Shown: positions 26,911-41,631, counted from the first letter of the stretch. The stretch is 64,000 nt of DNA from Phoronis australis (GCA_002633005.1 NMRA01000100.1:825822-889821), one strand, 5' to 3'. The notes: generated from the sequence alone by a model not told the origin. Numbers and translations are program-made.

Positions 26911-27248
26911 AGAGTGGTATTATCCACGAGAAAAGTGTTTTTACGAGATCACCTTCAGCGCAGAATCAAACCCGGAACCTTTGCAGTTGTAGCCTAATGC
27001 TCCCTTGATGGAGCTAAACGTGACTCCAGAAGTAGCAGAGTATTCGAAACGTTTGAAACTGGTTTAAGTCACCAGACACAATTTATGTATGACGACGACA
27101 ATTGCCGATTTGTAATAAAATCACAAAAACACAACTTATTTTTGTTGTTTTATAGCTCTGGTCAAAGCTAATAATTTCAAGAAAATTTACTTCTCCAACA
27201 ATAATCCCCAAAATGTTTTTCTGGCCATGCTGTAAAATCGATGTTTCT
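26911..27248 (-). mobile_element. TIR element, copy B (338 bp), with a tRNA-like segment
   Basis: On the minus strand the element starts with AGAAACATCGATTTTACAGC after a TTAA and ends GATAATACCACTCT. It shares ACCAGAGCTATAAAACAACA and GTGATTTTATTACAAATC with copy A. Near its right end is a strongly tRNA-like stretch with an A-box-like TTTAGCTCC, GAGCATTAG and a B-box-like GGGTTTGATTC (plus-strand positions about 26945-27020). No coding capacity. Confidence 0.6.
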
Positions 27249-29374
27249 TTAAATGCCAAAAATATGACCTTTGAACTCCCAACAAGACATGATAGTGTGA
27301 TATTTGTGGACTAGAAATGTATATGATAACCTAACAAACACAAAAGCAAAACAAAAGTACCCACTGAAATACAAAAATGTCTCATGGACAGAGGAGCTTT
27401 GAATAAAACATAAAGAATACAAAAATTCAAATTGTTCAATGAAGAACAAAAAAGAAAAAGGTAAACAAATACTGAGCTTAATCATACAAAAACTTATTGA
27501 AAATTGTACACTTGTGAATAAATATTTACATACATATAACAAAAAGGATAAAATTGTAATTATAAATTCTCCAAACTATAATTACATACAACAAAACCAA
27601 GAAACTGAAACAATGCCTCTCAGTCATTTACCAACAGCTAAAAATTATCTGGCACAAAATAGATCATATACTTGTAACGCCAGTGGGCATTAATTTTAGA
27701 AGAGCAGCATCATAGTAATCTTACAACAAAGAGATTTGTTCAATGTGTTATAATACCAAGAATTAAACTTTCATGAATGCTCTCTCAAGTTACACTTACA
27801 AAATATGACAAAGCCTATATTCACATACATTATTCAGAAGCATATAATCCAAGTTTCATGTATAAATGCATATTTTTGGTAGCCTATAAATGCGTTCCCA
27901 GCAGGTTCGGTAATTGTAATTAATTGTGTTTCAAATGTGGCATTTGAAGAAATCATGCACATAAGAGCTATTCCCATGTGAATGTTGGTGAAAACAATCC
28001 TTTGTATTTTTCAAGCAAATTTTCACTTTGAAAAATGTTTGCATTGGGACACGAATTTGCAGTGATTCCAAGTTTCATTAAACTTTTCTACTGGATTAAT
28101 ACTGAGAAAAACTATTCATGGCTACATGTTTGTTGATTCAATTAAAATTTTAATCATTTGTTTCAGAAGACCACCAGTGTTGGTGCATATACCGTATGTT
28201 GTACTGCAACAACTGTATAGTGTTGGTGTCTGCCAAATAGGGGTGACCGCTTGTGGAATTAATCCTTAAATATTTCTGGGACTCCAAAATACATCAGAAC
28301 AACACCATTGTGTAGCACAAAAACATTCACAAAGGAAAATGGTGATAGGCTACAAAACTACTCTACCCACTCCCGTGTGAACCATTACAAAAAGTCCGTT
28401 GTTTTGTTTATATTTCACAACCATTGTATCATCTTATCACCAATGGAAGCCTTAATATTGTGAATGAAAACAGAAAACTCCAAACACTCACACAGCCCCT
28501 CAGCACATTTTGGCTGACACTGTTGTTCTACTTTCTTCGCAGGGGACAGGTCTTGATAATCCATACAATAAAAAGCCCTCTTGTTCAACAGATTTTAAAA
28601 ATATGAAAATAAGTCATCTCATACATAAATGACACTGATACCAAGTTCATTAAAATCCTTCAAATATATATTTTTACCAGAGACTCTGAGGCAACTTTAT
28701 CCTTCAGATCACAGACACAATTCCCAAGCTTAGAGAACCTCTCAATAAATAGTGCTCTCTACCACATTTTTTGCCAGTTCAAAGGTCGGTCACTACTTGC
28801 ATCCCACATAGAAACATATAAAACATACCAACCAAGGGCTTGAGAACTGGTGTCCAACTGAAAAAAGGCACACTAATATGCAAGCTCATCAGCCCGCATT
28901 CACAAAACTTTTCAACTATAGGCCCATACATATGGGTGAATATGTCTACAGATAACACCAAGGATGCGTTTGTAGACTTAAGACGCTCAAAAGAAAAGCT
29001 AGTGTGTTCATGCACTTCAGTTTTAACTTCTAGTCATGCATGATTTTGTGTTTTCACGGGTTCCTTGGGTCTACGGGTTAAGTTCAGTTCATAGATTCTT
29101 CATTGACTAAATGGTCTCACTATATTTGTGGGTGGCCACACATTTTCAAATGGTATGTAAATAACAATATTAATGATCTGCATTGATAAAGACCAAGAGA
29201 GGGTATTCAATGGTTGACATGCCACGAAGACTACAGTATAGAAATCTTAGGACAAAAATGAAATTACTAATTTCGTCATAACTGTATTTAATTTTAGAGG
29301 CTTACTACACCACTGAAAATGTTGTTTGGCGTCATATACAAACTGAGCTAAAAACTAAGTAAAATTTCCTGAAA

Positions 29375-29445
29375 ACTTATTTTTGTTGAGAAATTTTACA
29401 ATTTATAGAATTTCACATGTCCAATACCCATGTCCCAAACTGAAG
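29375..29445 (+). repeat. Short dispersed repeat family R2, copy 2
   Basis: ATAGAATTTCACATGTCCAA and CCCATGTCCCAAACTGAAG match the 25.63-kb copy. Confidence 0.45.
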
Positions 29446-30052
29446 ATTTTTTATGCTGCATGGAACATGATTGTCTTCATGTGTTTTATGCACTATGCAC
29501 CATTCTGTTTGTTTTCATAAAAAACGGCTCATTTAGCCTTCCTTGTAAAAACAACAAGGCAGGGTTGAAGAGGAAGAACAACACAGCTTTGTTCTTATGA
29601 TTGAACCTTTAAACGAGATACAATGGTTGATTTTTGTGGTCGATTGATTTAAAAAGCAGCCCCTGGCACTACACTCCACCATGTCACTTGTGGTGCTATA
29701 GCCATTGTGAAGAGCTCATTTAAGGATAGCTACAGGTTATATGAGAAGATACTGGTGGAAAAAATAAACACAACACCTCCCCCTCTTAGGATACTCAGTG
29801 TGGTAGGTGAAGGCATGTCAACTAGGGACAAGGCTCATCTTTCTATATAACTCCCTCCCCATGATGATACTTTTTATAAATAATAATCACATGGTTACTA
29901 TGATAGTATTGGCGATTCTGAACAAGACTAACAATAATAATAACATTGAAAATGAAACTTAATATTTGCCATATGAAAATAACATTTCATGACACAATCA
30001 TCGCTTGATAACTATGATATGAATAATTTTAAAAAACAAAGCGGTTCTCGCA

Positions 30053-30108
30053 TTTTGAAAGTTGGGTTTCTCCAATGAATAACGGGTATCAAATTGGTTA
30101 TCAAAATC
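30053..30108. repeat. Diverged copy of the 4.16-kb hairpin repeat
   Basis: The loop segment TCTCCAATGAATAAC and the right arm CAAATTGGTTATCAAAA match the 4.16-kb element (loop TCTCCACTGAATAAC; arm CAAACTGGTTCTCAAAA). The left arm has decayed, so the hairpin is lost here. Confidence 0.55.
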
Positions 30109-33100
30109 CAGGACACTCCGTCAGTGAATAAACTGACCATAAAAAGAAAGGCATCAAGTGAAAACAAAAGTTTGTGAATGAACTTCTCCTAAGACACTCT
30201 GCTTAGGATTATCTGCCTAGACACACGCCATATCATTTTTGCGTGGAAATTCTTCATCATTTGCCAGCTTGTTCCACTGCAAGCTGATAGTGTAAAGACG
30301 AGTGTTGTCGACTAATTACCTCATATTCACCTGTAGCCACATAACTGTAGCAGACAGGTGCTACCTGCCCATAATCAGTTAGACGGTTGACTCCAGACTT
30401 GCTAGAAGCTAGAGTGATAATTAATATCTGGTTATCTCTGGTATAGGCAAGTTGCCTCAGCAGAGATGACTTGTCATTTTTTTCATGAATGCACACGCAG
30501 TGATCAGCACCTGTCTCAAAACTCCAGACCAGAAGGAATGTCCAAAGACCTTCATTATGGCTCAATTGTTCGTGCGAATGGCACTGTCCCCAGCTACAAA
30601 ACTATCCTCTCCAGGGGGCTATTAGAGGACCTTGCGGGAGACAAAGCTATGTAGGGCCTTGGAAACTAACAAGGCCCAGCCACTTAGCATAAATAACATC
30701 TGATGTAAGTTGTTAAGAAATTGACAAAACTAAACAAAATTTAAGCTTATCCATCTTTGCAAAAAGTCAGTTGAAACTTGCTTGTGTTTAACATTTCATG
30801 AAACCTATAAATCTGATGAGGAATTCCTAATCACTCACTTCCCATGGCCTGTTCACAGCACAGTTAAGAAGCAAGGATTTGGTGTAGATTGCAGCATATT
30901 TCCCTATCAGAAATGGTCTTACTGTCATACTTTAGTATGTACCCGATCCCATGAACAATATTCACAGCAAAGACTATGACACCAAACAATTACATACGGT
31001 AAACCTCACGAATTCAGACAGAAATAATTGATCTCTTTTGTCGTTCCAGTGTTTATTGGCTACTAGTTATATTTTATGAAAAAACAATTTCACAATTGAG
31101 TCTTCAATCAGTGGAATTGTACTGTACCGGACAATTACGTATGTGCAACACCTACGTAACTTTACGTGAGACTTTTTAAGTCTTTCCACTAGATTTAGAT
31201 CAGGAGTTTTGGAATTGAAGGTTATGAAAACAAACTCATCTAACATCAAACAACTTTTGCAGCATTTTCATTCCTCAAGTGTCTTGCCTAAAGAAATGTT
31301 AGCAGTTGAAAATTAAGAACAATAAATGCCACCAGCAAGTGAAAGGCAACTAGATGTCTCTTCCTCTGTCTAGACAAACCCTGTACATGTTGGAATACTC
31401 TTGCAATTTATTGGCCAGAGGATGTAATGAAAACACTTAATTTCAGGCTTAATTTGTGTGGCAAGCACTTGTGATTTCCTGCTCAAATTCTGGCCTCAAG
31501 TCAAAACCCATTAATGACTCTGATTTCAGATCTGAACTAATGAGGTACCTCTGTCTTGCCCAAGCTTTAGTCATATAAGGTAACCAGAGATATCGAATCG
31601 TCCAGTGCGACATACCCAAAAACTTGATAAGCGAAAGCATTTTGTCATATTGTTTTTCAAGAAACCTGTTGCTCAAGACAAGATGTCAGAGTTCTCTAAG
31701 ACGAGTAGGAGCAAGGTGGATTTTGTTCAATAGGCATTACCGGACAAAGGAGTGTCCATGTAAACTAAAGAAACATTTCGGTAAAGCATACTAAAAGAAC
31801 GAATTATGAAATTGTAAAAAATGAAAGTTACACCAGGTGAACATGTCAAACAAATGTAATTTCAACATTTTTGTCATGAGTTGTCATATTAGGAAACACA
31901 TTTCCCAAGTTCCCTATTTTTGACAAATATTTGTGGTAGGAAAACAAAGTTTGAACAGACATTAAGTTGCATGCATACTTAGCATTAATTTGTTAAAAAA
32001 TGTTCTCCGATGCCATAACTTCTGACACACAAACTACAAAATGCACTGTTAACATTTCACAGGCAATACATTGTTAGGTTTGTAACAAGACCAAATGAAA
32101 TTGCCAATAGGAATTCATGTCATCAGATCATATTGGTGAAGTATAATGAAAACAGGAAATATTTCAAATTGATGTCCCATTCCAGTGTGTTATCAGTCAG
32201 TTCCAGGCCATTACAACATCCCATCCTCTCTATATACAGACAGCAACAGACTGACAAGGGACAAGATGAAAGGAATTAATCACTATTGCCCAATACACAT
32301 CTGGTGGCAATGGCTCATTAGGGCCACCACAGCAATGTAATCACAGTCATAAACTGTTTGGCCATTTCCAGTGCAGGAAGACTTGTGTGTATTGACCATG
32401 TGCACTGACTGGATACACATAAGACCAGTTTACAATAAACACAACTTATAAACACATATTAGTACATGTGGACAAAGGAGATAATCCCTAAAGACTCCAG
32501 CAATCAACCAGCAAATATTGGGACAGGCTCCAGCAAGCAGGCTGATTAGTAGATAATGACTGTCTTGCAGTATGAGGCAATAAAGATTGGGAACATTTGG
32601 AGGAGACTTGATGATTTGTGGTCAAAGGATTCAGATAAAGGTGGCATCAGTTGTGATTAAAACCTGTCTACAGTCCTGAATGCTGGATTGCAAACTGGCT
32701 GTAGGAACAAAACACCACAAACTCTAGAATAAACAGTATAACTACTCCATTACTAAGCTTTCATAACAGACTTAAATTTTGGGACTCAAGACCAAACATT
32801 ACTAATGACACCAGTCTGTAGGGCTACTGCCACTAGACTTTAGTTATTCTTATTTCAAGATGTTTTGAAATGATTTGAACCAGCTCTTAACGAGCAGAGA
32901 AGGGCTGATGACAGATGGAAGGCACCTCCATAGCTATTGTTGGAAATTCAAAATGGGCATGAACACCCCTAAAGATATGAAACGGAAAGCCTCTGAAGCA
33001 ATTAAAAGATACCATGAACACAAAAAGTCCAACAATAAGAAAGGAACATTAGAATCAAACAAAATCAGTTTTAGCTCACGGATTGCTACCAATGTTAATT

Positions 33101-33389
33101 AATCTTATTACAAACTAGACCAACACCTGACTGGATTGGACTTGTAAAACAGTGCCATTCAAATAAGGAGTATTACACAATAACTTGATATCATAGCACC
33201 TGTAGTACACCTGGTTCCAAGGTGTGTACACACTGCACTGACCACAGCTCATTACACCTGGTCACCAGAACACTGATTAGACACACTTGCCAACATACTT
33301 GCAACTGGTTACCCCCAGGTGGCTGCCAGAAAGAAAGTACGATAACACCTCATCAATTTTGGACAAAAATTACAGTTGCAATTATTCGT

Positions 33390-33464
33390 CTTTCATTTTT
33401 CAAGACTTCTCACATTGTTGTGAATGCTCACAGCTTCTCAAGACATTGTCTGATGGCAGCTATG
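33390..33464 (+). repeat. Short dispersed repeat family R1, copy 3
   Basis: TTTCAAGACTTCTCACATTG, TTGTGAATGC, CTTCTCAAGACATTGTCTGA, GGCAGCTATG; the best-preserved copy of the three. Confidence 0.55.
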
Positions 33465-33573
33465 GTATGTAACTTAGAATCATGGGCGGTACAGCACTGA
33501 AAAAAGTGAGGGGCTATAGCCCCCCAGCACTCTATGCCCCCTCCCCATGAGAATGACATAGTACCTATTTGGA

Positions 33574-33620
33574 GCTCATTTTTGAGAAAAATAAAATTCC
33601 AATGGTCAGCCATAATGTGT
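33574..33620 (+). repeat. Short dispersed repeat family R2, copy 3
   Basis: CTCATTTTTGAGAAAAATAA, AATTCCAATGGTCAGCCATA, ATGTGTCCTA; aligns with the other R2 copies. Confidence 0.4.
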
Positions 33621-35162
33621 CCTATATTTGTGTCACGTACTTGCACACTTTGCTACTTCATCTGTAATTGCCCCCTCCCCCCCAACACTTGGGACTGTCT
33701 GAGAGCTTGAGCAAGACCCAGGTACTTTCAGCAAAAGAAGCAAAACATGATACATTCACAGAATTGCAAAACTTCTCCTGGAAAGCAGTGCTTGCACACT
33801 GAAAAGATGAACCCTCATTTACACCATAAAAAAACATTGCTTTAATTTTGAAGGTCATATTTGACGTAAACGTTGTGATATGGTATGCGAGGTAGATATC
33901 TATCAAACTCTCCTCATTCCAAATTAAAATGACAAGTATACACAGCTTTCCTGCAGAACCATGATCAGCCTACAGTTTTACAAACTACAGCCCAATGCGT
34001 CTCCCTTCTGGCAGGTTTTCTTCATTTGGAAAACACGGCTGCTCTTTAATCAGGGCCACATAATGTTAGTCATCAGCAGAGATATAAATATCCAGATTCA
34101 CTGTAATCTGTTATCATTTCAAGGATAAGCACATCTGAAATAACACCAGCCAGTTATAGTAACTTGTTTTACTGGTTCTCTAAAGATGAGGTGGTCAAAC
34201 GCATTTCATATTGGGTAATCCTTACATAATCGATTTAGTAAAACAGTATCCTTGTTTTGTTGCCTCCTGGCTTGGCTCTTGCAGTCATTTGTGCAATGTT
34301 TTTATTGACCAACACAGCTTACAAGGCAAATTGTTGTAATTCATGAAAAAATTAATTCAAAATGCCAATGAAATGAAATATACAGACAGTACTTTATGGC
34401 CATTTTTATAGGGACAAACATCTGTAAAAACCAGCACTTGATTTAGGCACTTTCTGTTATGAAATCAGTCTCAAATTGTTCCTTTCTCAGGTTAAAAATG
34501 ATCTCTAGGCTTGAGAACATCTGCCAGGTAGTTACTGCTTCACACCAGGCACACTAGTTGCTTGCCCACTGGACATTAGAGTACTCAAAGGAATTCCAGG
34601 CGAATTATTGTAACCAATTTTATTTCAAACAAAGGACAAGGCTACTACAAGGTTGCTTTTGAAGAGCAAGTACCCCTGCGAAGAAAGTTGAATGTTTCAA
34701 ACAGAAATGGTCAATAGTGGTTTAAATTAGACAGCAAATTCATGCAAAAGTTTGTCTAGGAAAGTTGCTAAGTAGGCCTGACTGGTAGCTGATATATTGG
34801 TTTACAATAGTCAAAACAAACTCTCCACAAAAGAACAACACTCTGATGAATTTGACATACAGTCCAAATTCAATAAGATGAGTTCTGTGATGCCCTGCTG
34901 AGTGAGATCATTAGGAAGGACACAAGAAATGAAATGAACTTTTTCTTAGCATATCCGTAAGATACTGTTATTCAGGCCTCTCCAAAGTTTTTCACAGAAA
35001 ACCATGAAAAAGTAGAAAAGACATTCACAAGAAGTAGGGAAAAGTGGAAAAAAGTAGAAGCAAGCGTTGCATATTAACAAGTTTAGTTTGTGAAATTGCA
35101 AAGCACATAAACTTCTACTAGATTATGCCCCAAAATTATAATCTGGAAAGAAATTGCAATGC

Positions 35163-35180
35163 ATATATATATATATATAT
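35163..35180. repeat. AT dinucleotide microsatellite
   Basis: Uninterrupted (AT)n of about 18 bases. Confidence 0.9.
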
Positions 35181-38100
35181 GCCTAAAAAATTGAATGAAT
35201 GAATGAAAATTCGACTGAAAGTAATCATAAAACTGAGAATACCCTTTTATGAACAGAAACTTCTAACAAATGATTACAAGCAATCTCCATCATCTACATT
35301 CTTTTCAGTGAAGGATGAACACATGACCAACTTTGAGAACCTTATTTCAAGCTGTCTTTTTGGAATACCACAGATAATGGTGTCAAAGACGAGCCATTGT
35401 TCAACTCCAACAGCCTGAAATTTAACTGATTAGTGAAAGGAGTCAGCATGATTATTCAATTTTATTCTGGTTCTTATAACTAGATGTTTTTCATTAGGTT
35501 AAATAAATTTACTCTGATTGACAAATCTTGACCAAAAAGGAAAAAGGAGGAATTTCAGTAAAAAGAGAGGAAAAGAAAGAAAATTAGGAATATCTCCAAA
35601 AAGTAAGAACACATGAAGCGTTGGGGGTCCTGGTTTATATCATATGGAGGTTATGAGTTAGTGTTGTGATTTGTCATTTTCACTTACTAGAGCTACACTT
35701 GCAAAAATGTGCAACGCTTTAAAGTCTACACAAACAACTTGGCATCGTAACAGCGGGCAATGCACTGTATAAAAGATAACCAGGTGACTTATTAAAAATT
35801 GTCAAAACTGACATGGTTCAAAGAAAGTTCATCATTACCGAAAAACACTTTAACAATCCCGGACATAGCAGACGGGCCCAGACGTAGTACCTGGCAACTG
35901 CAAGGTGACTTGTTCATTATCAGCAGGCAAATTCCAAAACTTAAGGGTGTACTAAAGGAGACAGGATCCCACACACTGTGAAGACTAGGAATTTGACAAA
36001 TCTTTCTAAAATATTCTCTGTTGACATGTCATCATCACCTGATTACCCAAACTTCAGTCTAAGCTGGGGGTATTTGAACAACTGCATACCTGGGTAGCAG
36101 GTAATAAAAGTGGCATACCTGGACACCAGTGCAATAAATGTGACAATTGTAAACCATAGTCTTATCATTAGTGTTGACTTTATAGAAACAATTCAGATTA
36201 TGAACTCTTAAATTACCACCAAAACATTAGTGCGGTATACGCAACAACAAGACATCTCAGATGGTTTATAAAGCACCCCACAGGAACTAATGTTGAGCTA
36301 GGATCAAAGACGAATGAGGGGATTTATGAATCTTTATCAGGTTACCACTTCAGTGTACCAGGTGAGATGACATGGCTGATTTAATAGTCAATAAATAAGT
36401 CAAGGGCTTTTAGATTGGCAACACTCAAAGGCAATAAAGTTCCACTTTCAGGTGCATATGGAGCACATAAACCTAATTTCTAAATGGGTTTGTGTGCACC
36501 TAAAATGGATTTATCATTACATAATAGTTTAGCAGCATTTTGCACTGCTTCCAAAGAATGCTGCTTCAGTCCAAGGACCTGTTTCTGTAAGATGCTATTG
36601 GCTATTGTCTTTTAACCTTAGATAAAAGTCAGTCTTTGGATGGTTTAAGCCTGTGAACACAAAGACAGACTAAGACTAAAAATCAGAAAATCTGTTAACA
36701 AAGGATACAAATCAAAGTTAAAAGACAGAAATCTGCAGTATGAAGACAAAAAAATCAACTTTTGGCTATTCATAGTCAGATTTCTGACTTTTGGCTGAAG
36801 TGAAAAGACAAACACCGATAGTCTCTTAACAGCAACATTCAACTCAATGAAATATATTCAACAACGTTTCAGGCATCAATCAATAGTTAGTTGTGTACAT
36901 AATAATAATTAATTACTGACAGAAAAAATACACGATATCAAGCAGCAACCATAGCTTTGTGTTATCTAAGCAGGGATGGGTTCCCAGCTACACTCAAGAA
37001 ATTAGCCTAAAAGTAAGATTTCACAGGACCATGCAAAATGACACAAGTGAAAGACGAGTGTTTCGCAAGAATTCCCAGCTAGCAAAATTGGAGGCCACTC
37101 ACTTAAGTAGTGATTGGTTGGTGAGGTTGGAATATTGGATTATGGGATATGGACAAGCCAGGAACGCATACATGACTGAAACACAGCATCTTGCACAGAG
37201 TGAGTATTACACTAATGAAAACCACTATGGGGGGTTTCCACAAAGAATGTAATTCTAGCAGAACAGTCATTGTTACCACATGTACAAAGTTTGTGGGTTC
37301 AGTGAAATTCAACCAACACAACTCCAAGAACCACACATCTATGATATAATACAGGCCACCCAGGGTCATATTCTCACCAATAAAACCAATCCATGTCAAT
37401 GAACCATGCCTACATTACATGAAGCGGAACAACAGAAAGTCCTGTTACACTTAAACCAGAGGCTCACATTCTCTAGAGTTACATCAGTGCTGTGGGGTGG
37501 CCACCAACTAACTTTTTAAAACCACCAGGACTTCGAAATCTGCCAAACACCAATTAATGAAATCAGAGTACTAAGAGTTAAAGAGATAATACATTCAGAG
37601 TTTATGCTAACAGGATAACGCTAGCTATCTAGATTTGAAAAAATAAACCATTTTAAAGTCCATTTTTCAAAAAATGGGTGTTCTATTATGACATGACAAT
37701 GGTGTCAAAACACATCTGCATGCCATATAGGGTGCTCAAACCACTGTCAATGACTGGTCAACTAAAACAATAGCCAGCGCAGACCATAATGTTTACATGA
37801 CAAGTTATGATGAATAACAGTTCCATAAATAACAACTGACAGCTTTCCCTCCAAGAACTCCTCAACATCAAAAACAGCAGTGCTCAACACATACATTTAT
37901 ACAGAACACTTCCACGTAACTTTTTATTTCGTTCTCAAATTTCACTTATACTACACCACTGCCCAAACTGATATCTGCATAATAGTCAAAGTGTCTATGA
38001 ACTCTCCTTCTCCAACACCTAAGTTGTCATCAACAGAATAATAAAACTGAGAAAAAATACAATCAAAATCAAAAATGCATTGGTAGTGTTCGATTTCTTT

Positions 38101-39393
38101 CATTCACAAAAATCATCGCAAAAATCTCTGCATGAGTCATTTCAGCATTTGCACAGGGGTGATGATTTGGTGACCACATAAATGAGAAAAAAACCCCACT
38201 GTTTATAATCTGTGTCAAAACCACAAGTGGGACCCGATTTCTCCATTTTTCCACGATGGATGAAGGTGAACCTTCGTCTCGCAAAAACTGCACCACCATC
38301 TTACATCGCAGCAAATTTTAACGATATGCCTATGTCAAAATTGTCAGTATATTATACTCAGCTATACTGTGAAGGAAGTTGATAGACAATCCACACAAAC
38401 TTAAACCAGACTTGTACCCTTCTATTATGGCCATAAACAATAAGGGTTATATTTACTAAATTACCGCATCTAATTTTGGCAGAATTTCCCAGGCATGTTT
38501 TAAATCAATCTGTCCGAGTGCCTTGACATGCACACGTACTACTTAAGAAAAAATGTGTTAAGAAATTCCAACACACTCAGAGTGCACAAAATTACAGGTG
38601 CAGCAACAGTTAGCAAGGATCATGACAAAAATTCCATAATTCCAAACACAGCCCATTGATTAATAGACATTTAGAGCACAATAAACATGCTTAGATTCAT
38701 GGAAACTCTCGAGTCTTTCACATAAGAAAGTTAGTTCTCCAAAACACAAAACTGAGAAATTTCACCCTTTTCTAGCAAGATTCCAGATCCCAAACTCAAT
38801 AACCCATCTAATATTAAGTTACACTTTTGTCTCCCGTATACTTAAATCCAGCAATTTTATGGTAGAAAATCATGACGAAAACCCGTAGAATACATGGAAA
38901 ACATGATACTAAGAGAGCTGAAAAACTACCTACCTATGTTCCTTTAGGACAACCTGTTACAAAGTCTTAACCAAAGAAACATGCTCCTTGACAAATTGTC
39001 TGCTAATGGCTGCCTTATACTTTAGAATAAAGTATTACTAGTTAAATGTATTGAGCAAGATAATTGTTACAGTCAATGTGACTGCAATAAATGACAGAGC
39101 TCAGGTTACCTTAGGAAATATTGAGTTATGCCCCTGGTGCCAACTTTGTTAACCGACACTAATAGGACAATTGGGAAAACAGCAAGGGGCGACCGAGTCG
39201 CATGCTAACAATGAACAGTTTTTTAAAGAAATTTGAATTCTTGGTCGATGATCTTTCCAGTGAAGGAACTCAAGAGGACTGAGTTTTATGAAACTATCTC
39301 ACGAATAGCACTACACTGGGTTAAATTCTTCATAAGAATTCTACGACTGGATCTCTCAAAGGTTCCAAAAAACACCAAATCACCCTCAATACG

Positions 39394-39474
39394 GGAACAA
39401 AACAGAATGCACTCATACAAGGAACAAAACAGAATGCATTCATACAAGGAACAAAACAGAATGCAGTCATACAA
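39394..39474 (+). repeat. 27-bp tandem repeat, three units
   Basis: GGAACAAAACAGAATGCA plus nine more bases, repeated exactly three times (39394, 39421, 39448) with one variable base. The 27-bp period keeps an antisense and a sense frame open (sense EQNRMHSYK), but no gene is supported. Confidence 0.93.
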
Positions 39475-41631
39475 AAGTTTACTATGAATGTTTTGTTCTA
39501 ATTTCTCACTTCAGTCAATGTCAAATTTCAATGGTCATTTATAGTAAACCTGGGGCAAAAGATAGAACAAGTCAACCAAATAAAAATCATGTCAGCATAC
39601 ACTTGTGGGCCTTTTGTGACAGGAATTAAAGCATGAGTTGAATTTATTCTTAAATCTGTATATACAACTCTAATTGCGTCTGAAATACAAATTAGAGCGT
39701 GGCAACTTTTCATTTCTCATTTTGCACCATTATTGACCATATGGAGTTCACTGAATTCTTCTGAGGCGACACACGCTGTTGGAAAGTGGATTTGTTATAG
39801 CCTGGAGTTGGTGATTTTTTAAAAATTTATTACTATTGTATGCACAATTAAAACTTAAATTTTAAAACAGTAAAGTTAGCTTTGCTTAAGAAACAGTCAC
39901 AAGCCATTTTTGTGCTTTTTGTTTCAATGTCTCCGAGCAAAATTGACAAAAACAGGGGCATTTTGCTCCTAAGCTTGTCAAATTCAAACCTTACCTTTTA
40001 AAAGGTGTTTAGAAATGCTTATTTACACTCTAGGTTCTTTGTTGGTAGTTTTGGCCATAGTCTACCAGCACAGCTATTTAATTGACAATAGATTTGAGAT
40101 TAAGACAAGTAAGAGTTCAAACCACCCTGACAAAAACATATAGATGCCAATCAACTTAAGTAAACAATTGATCATAACATCATTAATCAAGACAGGCGTT
40201 CTAATTAGCTTAATTGAATCATTGCTATCTAATTACAGTAGACATTTGTCCATTTGATCTCAAAGGATCAGTTATGGTTTTCATCTAATCCTATGAAAAT
40301 CCTAAATCAATTAGAAAAATAATGTTCAGAAAAAATCCCTGGTCTTCCATCTTTCATCCAGGCATACCATAACAAAAACAACTGAAACAGTATAATTTCT
40401 TCACTTTCCAATACAATATGATGGAACAGTGAAATTTTATTTAATCAAAAATTTTCAACAGAAACAAAAAAGGAAGAAAACCACACTTAGGTATTTTCAG
40501 TTTATTTTGCGCAGCCGCCATCAACAAATATACGTATAATGAAATTTGAGCACATTTAACAATGCGGTGAGCTTTCAAAAATGGAAAAATGATAGGTTTT
40601 GATAATTATTTTTATTTGAATTAGACAAAACTTTACCATAATGCCAATATACTTTCTGTAATACCAGGTATATCTTCTTCATCCTAAGCCGGACCAGTAA
40701 AACACCTAGAGCAATGTTTGTCTAAGACGTCAGGTCTGCTATTTACAAACATTCCTCAAAATGCTTATTTATTGTAGTTTAAATTTCTATCTCCTGAGGC
40801 TAAAGGATAGTCTTCAGTAAGTGTAGAAGTATATGCTGCCAGGTGCTGTAGTTTATTTTGAATCAGCACATAGCAAAAAGGATCAAATAAGAAAATAATC
40901 ATCCTATTCCATGAACACACTGTGAGATATTCCAATTTATTTCCCTGCAGATTATTCACTGAACCTTAAACAATCTCCTATTAGCAACCTCAACATTTTT
41001 CTAATGACTGAGGTGTTCCAGTGAACCAAGAGAACAACAAACAAACTCAACACTTGTTGTACTACTTTTAAAGCTGCATTCGCCTTGTTAGCTGACTAAA
41101 GAAACAAAGCGCTTCGGTAAAGTATTAACTATTGCCAACTAAACAGCAGTGAAATGCACTGTAGCTTTAACTGCTCATTTGGAAAAAAGTTCCTGAACTG
41201 CACACTTTTCATTTGTTGATCTCTACAATGCATCATCAGTACCAGAGGCTTATTAGGCTGGTCTAGTTCATGAAGCTGCATTTCACTCAGTTTACCCGAC
41301 TAACATATAGGAAAACCCAATTAGACTTTTTACACTAAAAAAATCCAGTCTCATAATATTCCTTACCGAGACAGGATTCTATTTTTGTTACTATCAAGAA
41401 CTTCAAAACCATCAGAGAATAAGCTTCTAAATTTGGGTTTGTCAACCATAAAACTGTGAATTGGAACATGACCCATGTATGCAATGCCTCCGACCTGACT
41501 TATTAATGGAAACAGAATCCTGTCAGATAATGAATATTAGTTTTATGAGAGTAAAAGGCCTCAGTAATGAGATTTTCCTTCTGAGCCAGCAAAAAGGGAG
41601 TATTGCACCTTTAAGTGTAATTGTCACTCAC

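Larger units (their letters stand above)
10913..41631 (-). other. Intron 2 of the KIF26-like gene (about 30.7 kb)
   Basis: A very long AT-rich intron, phase 0 at both ends. It contains the 67-bp minisatellite at 16.3 kb, a diverged array at 18.8 kb, two copies of the TTAA/TIR element family (20.2 and 26.9 kb), a CpG-rich promoter-like patch near 24.5-24.9 kb, a CA-rich patch at 25.25 kb, an AT dinucleotide run at 35.16 kb, a 27-bp triplet repeat at 39.4 kb and short dispersed repeats. Open frames of 60-120 codons occur on both strands, but none shows a recognisable domain or convincing splice-bounded coding. I see no nested protein gene I can defend. Confidence 0.5.

Noticed and set aside
30257-30565. 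102-codon minus-strand frame with a fairly protein-like sequence and possible donors
   Set aside because: No convincing acceptor (no pyrimidine tract) and no recognised family; left as noise.
30801-30840. CTGATGA motifs as possible hammerhead ribozymes (also near 20834, 34840, 55601 and 61224)
   Set aside because: None is followed by the required stem II, GAAA and matching stems I/III.
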